Shown: positions 13,315 through 16,484 of the stretch, one piece after another
How positions within the stretch are numbered: position 1 is the stretch's first letter
Layout: the number at the start of each line of letters is the position of its first letter
Assembly: GCA_003446775.1 (NCBI GenBank)
Contig: DMCH01000085.1
Span: forward strand, 16,130-32,613
Origin: Chloroflexota bacterium
GTDB taxonomy: Bacteria; Chloroflexota; Dormibacteria; Dormibacterales; Dormibacteraceae
Length of the DNA: 16,484 nt
Direction: 5' to 3'
Translations under genes and position numbers: made by a program
Notes under the pieces: generated by a model
Told to the model about the DNA's origin: nothing
Seen by the model: only the letters and a program-made list of their open reading frames with translations
Databases searched by the model: none

Positions 13315-13766
13315 ACCCGGCTTTCGACCGGTTGCTGGCGATGCGATGCCACGTCGGCCAAGGCTCGCCAGCCACGGGTGAGCGCGGCCAGATCCTCGGG
13401 TGACAGCTGGGACATCCACCGGCGCAAATGCGAGTGGCTGCCTTCTCTCAGCTCGGTCACCAGGTGGATCCCGGCTCGAGTGAGAGAGAGCAGAACACGC
13501 CGGCGGTCGGCGGTGTCCTCATGGCGTTCGACGTATCCCGCCCTGACGAGCCGGTCCGCGAGGACGCTCGCGGCGGGCAGGAGGATCCCGAACAGCTCGG
13601 CCAGCCGTCCGACCGTGGCCACCTCTTCATCCCGAAGCAGGTAGATCGCTCGCAGCTGCTGCATCGAGATGTCGAGATGTCGCCAGCGACTGGCTGTCGA
13701 GGTCAGCAGCGCCCGGTGGACCTTCTTGTAGGCGATGAGCGCTTCGTCGACTGAGCCCCCGGTCAT
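13311..13766 (-). CDS. MarR-family transcriptional regulator
   Basis: 151-aa dimeric winged-helix repressor. The N-terminal helices (~1-35) form the dimer and ligand region. QQLRAIYLLRDEEVATVGRLAELFG leads into the recognition helix (~63-76: PAASVLADRLVRAGY), and the wing has EDTADRRRVLLSLT, a MarR hallmark. The C-terminal helix is RRWMSQLSPEDLAALTRGWRAL. It starts at an ATG with TAAAGT six bases upstream. Inverted repeats overlap that box, consistent with autorepression. The 3' end overlaps the MFS gene by ATGA, so repressor and exporter form one unit. In known MarR/MFS pairs small aromatic or lipophilic ligands release the repressor; the ligand here is unknown. Confidence 0.92.
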   Translation of the reverse strand: MTGGSVDEALIAYKKVHRALLTSTASRWRHLDISMQQLRAIYLLRDEEVATVGRLAELFGILLPAASVLADRLVRAGYVERHEDTADRRRVLLSLTRAGIHLVTELREGSHSHLRRWMSQLSPEDLAALTRGWRALADVASHRQQPVESRV

Positions 13767-13800
13767 AGTTGCACTTTATCAAACTATTCGGTAAGACGAA
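13765..13800 (-). promoter_or_regulatory. promoter and candidate operators of the marR-MFS operon
   Basis: Three elements overlap. TAAAGT (minus strand, 13773-13778) is a -10 candidate six bases before the ATG. ATAGTT (13765-13770) and AACTAT (13782-13787) are inverted arms around 11 bases that contain the -10. TTCG (13787-13790) and CGAA (13797-13800) are a second inverted pair. This AT-rich island stands out from the GC-rich surroundings. A MarR dimer bound here would block polymerase. Confidence 0.45.
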
Positions 13801-13825
13801 ACATTCCGCGGGCGCCGTAAAGCCG

Positions 13826-14974
13826 CTACCGGCTGCGCGGTAGGCCCAGCACCCGCTCGGCGAGGATGTTCCGCAGCACCTCTGACGTGCCCGCCTCGAT
13901 CGTGTTCGCGCGGGAGCGCAGGAACTGGTACTTCCAGCCACCGCCGTCGCCAACCTGTCCCGCCGGACCCGCAACGTCGACCGCGGTTTCCGCCATCTGC
14001 TGGTTGAGCTCCGACCACATGAGCTTCAGGATCGTGCCCTCCGGACCCGGGATCCCGTTCCGCTTCATGGCCGTGACGGCCCGGTAGCCGTTCAGCTGCA
14101 GCGCGCGCGCCTCGATGGTGTATTTCGCGATCTTCTGGCGCACCAGCGGATCCGAACCGCGCCCCAGCTTGCGGGCGTGGTCCGCCAGCTCGGCGGCCGT
14201 GATCTGCGCTCGCGTAGCCAGTGCCATGCCCAGCGTGCCCCGCTCGTGTAGAAGCGTGGTCATGGCGACGGCCCAGCCGCTGCCCGCCTCGCCCAGGATC
14301 TGCGACTTCGGCACCTTCACGTCTTTGAAGAAGATCTCGTTGAACTCCGCGTCGCCTGTGATCTGTACGAGCGGCCGCACCTCGATCCCGGGGCTCTCCA
14401 TGTCGACGAGCAGGTAGGTCAATCCGTCCCGCGGGTTGGCCTCCGTGCGCTCGCGCGTAAGCAACATGCACCACCTGGCGACGTGCGCCAGTGTTGTCCA
14501 AACCTTCTGTCCATTGACGATGTAGTGGTCGCCCTTGTCCTCAGCGCGGGTCTGCAGTCCCGACAGGTCGCTGCCGGCGTTGGGTTCGCTGAAACCCTGG
14601 CACCAGATCTCCTCCGCGGAGAGCAGCGGCGGCAGGTAGCGCTTCTTCTGCTCTTCGGTCCCGTGGGCGATGACCACCGGCCCACCCATGCCCAGCCCGA
14701 TCACGTTGATGGGTTCCGGCGCCTGGGCCAGGATCATCTCGTCGTTGAAGATGAGCTGCTCCATGAAGCCCTCGCCGCGGCCCCCGAATTCCTTAGGCCA
14801 GGTGATGCCGACGTAGCCCGCGTCATACATCTTCTTCTGCCATCGACGCCGGCTCTCGACAAAACCCTTCTGGCCTTCCTCTCCGGAACCGTTGTCACGC
14901 GGCTTGTTGGCCTCGAGCCAGGCGCGGACCTGGTCGCGAAACTTCTTCTCGGGCTCGCTCAGTTCGAAGTCCAT
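13826..14974 (-). CDS. acyl-CoA dehydrogenase (FadE-like), catalytic Glu present
   Basis: 382-aa FAD enzyme of the ACAD fold. It opens MDFELSEPEKKFRDQVRAWL, has GITWPKEFGGRG, the FAD/substrate segment WCQGFSEPNAGSDL in the beta domain, then IVNGQKVWTT and, near the C-terminus, NTIEAGTSEVLRNILAERVLGLPR. The IEAGTSE motif keeps the usual catalytic glutamate (E360). Members of this subgroup act on fatty, branched or steroid-derived acyl-CoAs. ATG start nine bases after the stop of the luciferase-like gene, with AAGG and an overlapping -10-like hexamer upstream. It is co-directional with, and probably co-transcribed with, that oxidoreductase. The second dehydrogenase at 8928-10058 lacks the Glu here, so the two are different types rather than duplicates. 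Confidence 0.93.
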   Translation of the reverse strand: MDFELSEPEKKFRDQVRAWLEANKPRDNGSGEEGQKGFVESRRRWQKKMYDAGYVGITWPKEFGGRGEGFMEQLIFNDEMILAQAPEPINVIGLGMGGPVVIAHGTEEQKKRYLPPLLSAEEIWCQGFSEPNAGSDLSGLQTRAEDKGDHYIVNGQKVWTTLAHVARWCMLLTRERTEANPRDGLTYLLVDMESPGIEVRPLVQITGDAEFNEIFFKDVKVPKSQILGEAGSGWAVAMTTLLHERGTLGMALATRAQITAAELADHARKLGRGSDPLVRQKIAKYTIEARALQLNGYRAVTAMKRNGIPGPEGTILKLMWSELNQQMAETAVDVAGPAGQVGDGGGWKYQFLRSRANTIEAGTSEVLRNILAERVLGLPRSR

Positions 14975-14980
14975 TTCTCT

Positions 14981-14986
14981 ACCTTA
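14981..14986 (-). promoter_or_regulatory. -10-like hexamer overlapping the luciferase-like gene's stop
   Basis: TAAGGT on the minus strand, six bases before the ATG at 14974. It begins with the TAA stop of the preceding gene. AAGG within it could equally be a weak ribosome binding site, so assignment as promoter is uncertain. Confidence 0.3.
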
Positions 14987-15892
14987 AGCCACCGCCGGCA
15001 TCACATCTGACGCTAATAGCCTTAATGCGTCCTGATCGTCGAGCAGGAAGTGCTGGAGCATGAAAAGGTCAGCGCCAAGAGCTGCATAGCTGCGGATCTG
15101 TTCGACCATCTCCTCAGGTGTGCCGACCAGGCCTCTCTTGCGAATCGCCGCCATGGCTTCGTCGATGTCGAGCGCATGCAGGCTCGGAAGGAAGTCGCGC
15201 ATCTTCGCGGCCCGCTCGCGCAGGTCGGAGCGGTCGCGGCCGATGATGTACGTGCTCATCACCGAATGGCGGATGGTGGACGGGTCGCGCCCGATGGCGC
15301 GGCAGCACTCTTCGAGCACCCGGCGCTTTTGCTGATACTCCGCCGGGTCTATGTGGGACAGGTTCCATTCAGTCGCCTCGCGGGCGATCATCGGCAGCGC
15401 CCGTTTCTCTCCTCGCCCGCCCATCAGCAACGGCATAGGGTTCTGAGCCGGTTTCGGATTGGAAATCTTCCACGTGTCGCGCATGCGGGCGATGCCTTGC
15501 TCGACCAGGTCCATGCGCTCCTTGACCGTATAGAAGGGAACGCCGAACATCTCGTGTTCGCGCGGGTTCCAGCCCGCGCCGACTCCGAGGACCAGCCTGC
15601 CGTTGCTGAGCACATCGACGGCGGCTGCCTTGCGCGCCAGGACCGCGGGGTGATGGAAGGTCATCGGGCTGACCATCGGCCCGAAGGTGATCTTCTCGGT
15701 CCATTCGGCGGCCAGGGCGAGAGAAGTCCAGCAGTCTATGCAGTCGCGCTGGTCGTCACCCATGAGGGAGATCAAGTGCTCGCTCCGTCGGAGGGATTCG
15801 AAGCCGAGCGCTTCGACGTCGTGGCAGAGCCGCTTCCAGCGCTCCCAGTTGAGGCCTTCCTGCCCCTCGATCATGATCCCCAGCTTCGTCAC
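14984..15892 (-). CDS. LLM-class (luciferase-like) oxidoreductase, probably F420-dependent
   Basis: 302-aa TIM-barrel enzyme of the bacterial luciferase-like superfamily. Features: N-terminal strand TKLGIMIEGQEGLNWERWKR, GFESLRRSEH (first barrel helices), KITFGPMVSPMTFHHPAVLARKAAAVDVLSNGRLVLGVGAGWNPREHEMFG, the hallmark block around residue 100, and PLLMGGRGEKRALPMIAREATEWNL. The C-terminus GTPEEMVEQIRSYAALGADLFML is typical. Family members use F420H2 or FMNH2 for redox or monooxygenase reactions on small molecules; sequence alone does not separate them, though F420 is the commoner assignment for this length. GTG start with TACGAT nine bases upstream, and an inverted repeat across start and -10. 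An acyl-CoA dehydrogenase gene follows after nine bases. Confidence 0.9.
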   Translation of the reverse strand: MTKLGIMIEGQEGLNWERWKRLCHDVEALGFESLRRSEHLISLMGDDQRDCIDCWTSLALAAEWTEKITFGPMVSPMTFHHPAVLARKAAAVDVLSNGRLVLGVGAGWNPREHEMFGVPFYTVKERMDLVEQGIARMRDTWKISNPKPAQNPMPLLMGGRGEKRALPMIAREATEWNLSHIDPAEYQQKRRVLEECCRAIGRDPSTIRHSVMSTYIIGRDRSDLRERAAKMRDFLPSLHALDIDEAMAAIRKRGLVGTPEEMVEQIRSYAALGADLFMLQHFLLDDQDALRLLASDVMPAVA

Positions 15893-15907
15893 GATCGACT
15901 GATCGTA
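15891..15907 (-). promoter_or_regulatory. -10 box and palindromic operator at the luciferase-like gene
   Basis: ACGATC-GACT-GATCGT (15891-15906) is a perfect 6-bp inverted repeat with a four-base spacer. It runs from within the GTG start codon to within TACGAT (minus strand, 15902-15907), the -10 candidate nine bases upstream. Its position would let a bound dimer block transcription start. Confidence 0.45.
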
Positions 15908-16051
15908 AGCTGCGCCCGGTCCAGGGGTTGAGGCCTACTCAGTCGGCCAGCAGAAACACCTCAAGATTCGGGTTCGGTAAGGCTGCCCATCTCCGACTCG
16001 ATGCGCGCCTTGGTCGCACGTGGTCGCCTTGGCCATGACTCCAATTTGCCG

Positions 16052-16484
16052 TCACTTTGCAATCATTGTCAAGGCTTCGAGAGGCTTGAAGTTCAATATC
16101 CGGTCCATGGGGATGCCGGCCCGACGGGCCATCCACGCCGCCATCGGCACGTATGCGAACTCGGCCGGAGCGTGGGCGTCCGCGTCCAGCGAAAAGTTGC
16201 AGCCGCACTCCAGCGCCAGCCGTGCGTGCTCCGGGGACAGGTCCATGCGCGCCGGGTCGCAATCGATCTCGAGCGCTACCCGATGGCGCGCCGCTTCGCG
16301 AAAGACCTGTTCGAAGTCGTAGCTCGCGCCCTCGCGCGCGCCGGGTCGGCGGCCGGTCGGGTGGCCGATGATGTCGACGTTCGGGTTCGAAACCGCGCGC
16401 AGCATGCGCTCGGTCATCGCGGAGGTTTCCTGCCGCAGCTTCACGTGGGGTGAGGCGACCACGACGTCGAGGAGCTCGAGCACC
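16052..16484 (-). CDS. polX: PHP-domain protein, C-terminal part; PolX-type DNA polymerase/exonuclease (partial)
   Basis: The last 143 codons of a gene whose 5' end is beyond the right edge; the stop is TGA at 16052-16054. It matches the end of a PHP phosphoesterase domain: MTERMLRAVSNPNVDIIGHPTGRRPG with a metal-ligand histidine in GHPTGR, ALEIDCDPARMDLSPEHARLALECG and the last metal site DADAHAP, where the family commonly has TDAHS. The pattern with PTGR and NxxPxRxDLS-like spacing is that of the C-terminal PHP domain of bacterial PolX (family X polymerase with 3'-5' exonuclease, used in base-excision repair). The polymerase domain is not in view, so a stand-alone PHP hydrolase remains possible. 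It is separated from the luciferase-like gene by 159 bp. Confidence 0.82.
   Translation of the reverse strand, partial: VLELLDVVVASPHVKLRQETSAMTERMLRAVSNPNVDIIGHPTGRRPGAREGASYDFEQVFREAARHRVALEIDCDPARMDLSPEHARLALECGCNFSLDADAHAPAEFAYVPMAAWMARRAGIPMDRILNFKPLEALTMIAK

Noticed and set aside
13315..13419. 35-residue N-terminal extension of the MFS exporter
   Set aside because: It lies inside the MarR coding region, and the ATGA overlap at 13311-13314 is the natural start.
15908..16051. Possible tiny gene or terminator between the PolX-type and luciferase-like genes
   Set aside because: Short frames here (for example one ending SLTEPES) lack a convincing start. The imperfect palindrome GGCCTACTCAGTCGGCC at 15932-15948 leaves almost no loop and has no T-run, so it is not a clear terminator.
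1..16484. tRNA, rRNA, CRISPR, riboswitch or phage features
   Set aside because: I looked at the gaps on both strands and saw no cloverleaf, repeat-spacer pattern, known riboswitch core or phage gene; a covariance-model search could still find something I missed.

Overview
This is a GC-rich, gene-dense chromosomal window. It reads as a free-living, probably soil-type Terrabacteria member; Chloroflexota/Candidatus Dormiibacterota or a deep Actinomycetota relative fits best. The clues are the R3H/SpoIIIAA-like AAA ATPase, a luciferase-like F420-type oxidoreductase, two acyl-CoA dehydrogenases, a PolX-type PHP protein and many starts that look leaderless. The taxonomic placement is inference. I see no rRNA, tRNA, CRISPR array, phage gene or transposase gene.

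Layout. At 1-231 (minus) is the 5' end of a gene for a secreted protein, cut by the window edge. It is divergent from a plus-strand run: pdxS (374-1291), pdxT (1377-1949), a GNAT-like protein (1946-2911), an R3H/AAA ATPase (2908-4473) and thymidylate kinase tmk (4671-5294). PdxS and PdxT together form pyridoxal 5'-phosphate synthase. pdxT/GNAT and GNAT/ATPase overlap by ATGA, so this is an operon. It is interrupted between the ATPase gene and tmk by a 196-bp element with about 50-bp imperfect terminal inverted repeats (4471-4666), which looks like a MITE. Two more plus-strand genes follow: a single-chain ABC transporter with ATPase and membrane domains (5316-7703) and a proline-rich lipoprotein with a predicted beta-propeller (7737-8927).

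From 8928 to the right edge everything is on the minus strand. In transcription order: the C-terminal part of a PolX-type protein, a luciferase-like oxidoreductase, an acyl-CoA dehydrogenase, a MarR regulator overlapping a 14-TM DHA2-type exporter, a polyprenyl-phosphate-type glycosyltransferase, a four-TM protein with a repetitive Ala/Pro-rich tail, and a second acyl-CoA dehydrogenase. The oxidoreductase/dehydrogenase pair and the MarR/exporter pair suggest oxidation of an acyl-CoA or xenobiotic substrate with regulated efflux beside it.

The most interesting signals are non-coding. (1) Nine starts have a TANNNT hexamer ending 6-10 nt upstream, as expected for leaderless or near-leaderless transcription; in three cases the hexamer begins with the stop codon of the gene before. 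(2) The MITE-like element sits so exactly between two genes that removing it with one TA leaves the ATPase stop intact and puts tmk three bases downstream. (3) Inverted repeats lie before pdxS, between pdxS and pdxT, and over the starts of the luciferase-like and MarR genes.
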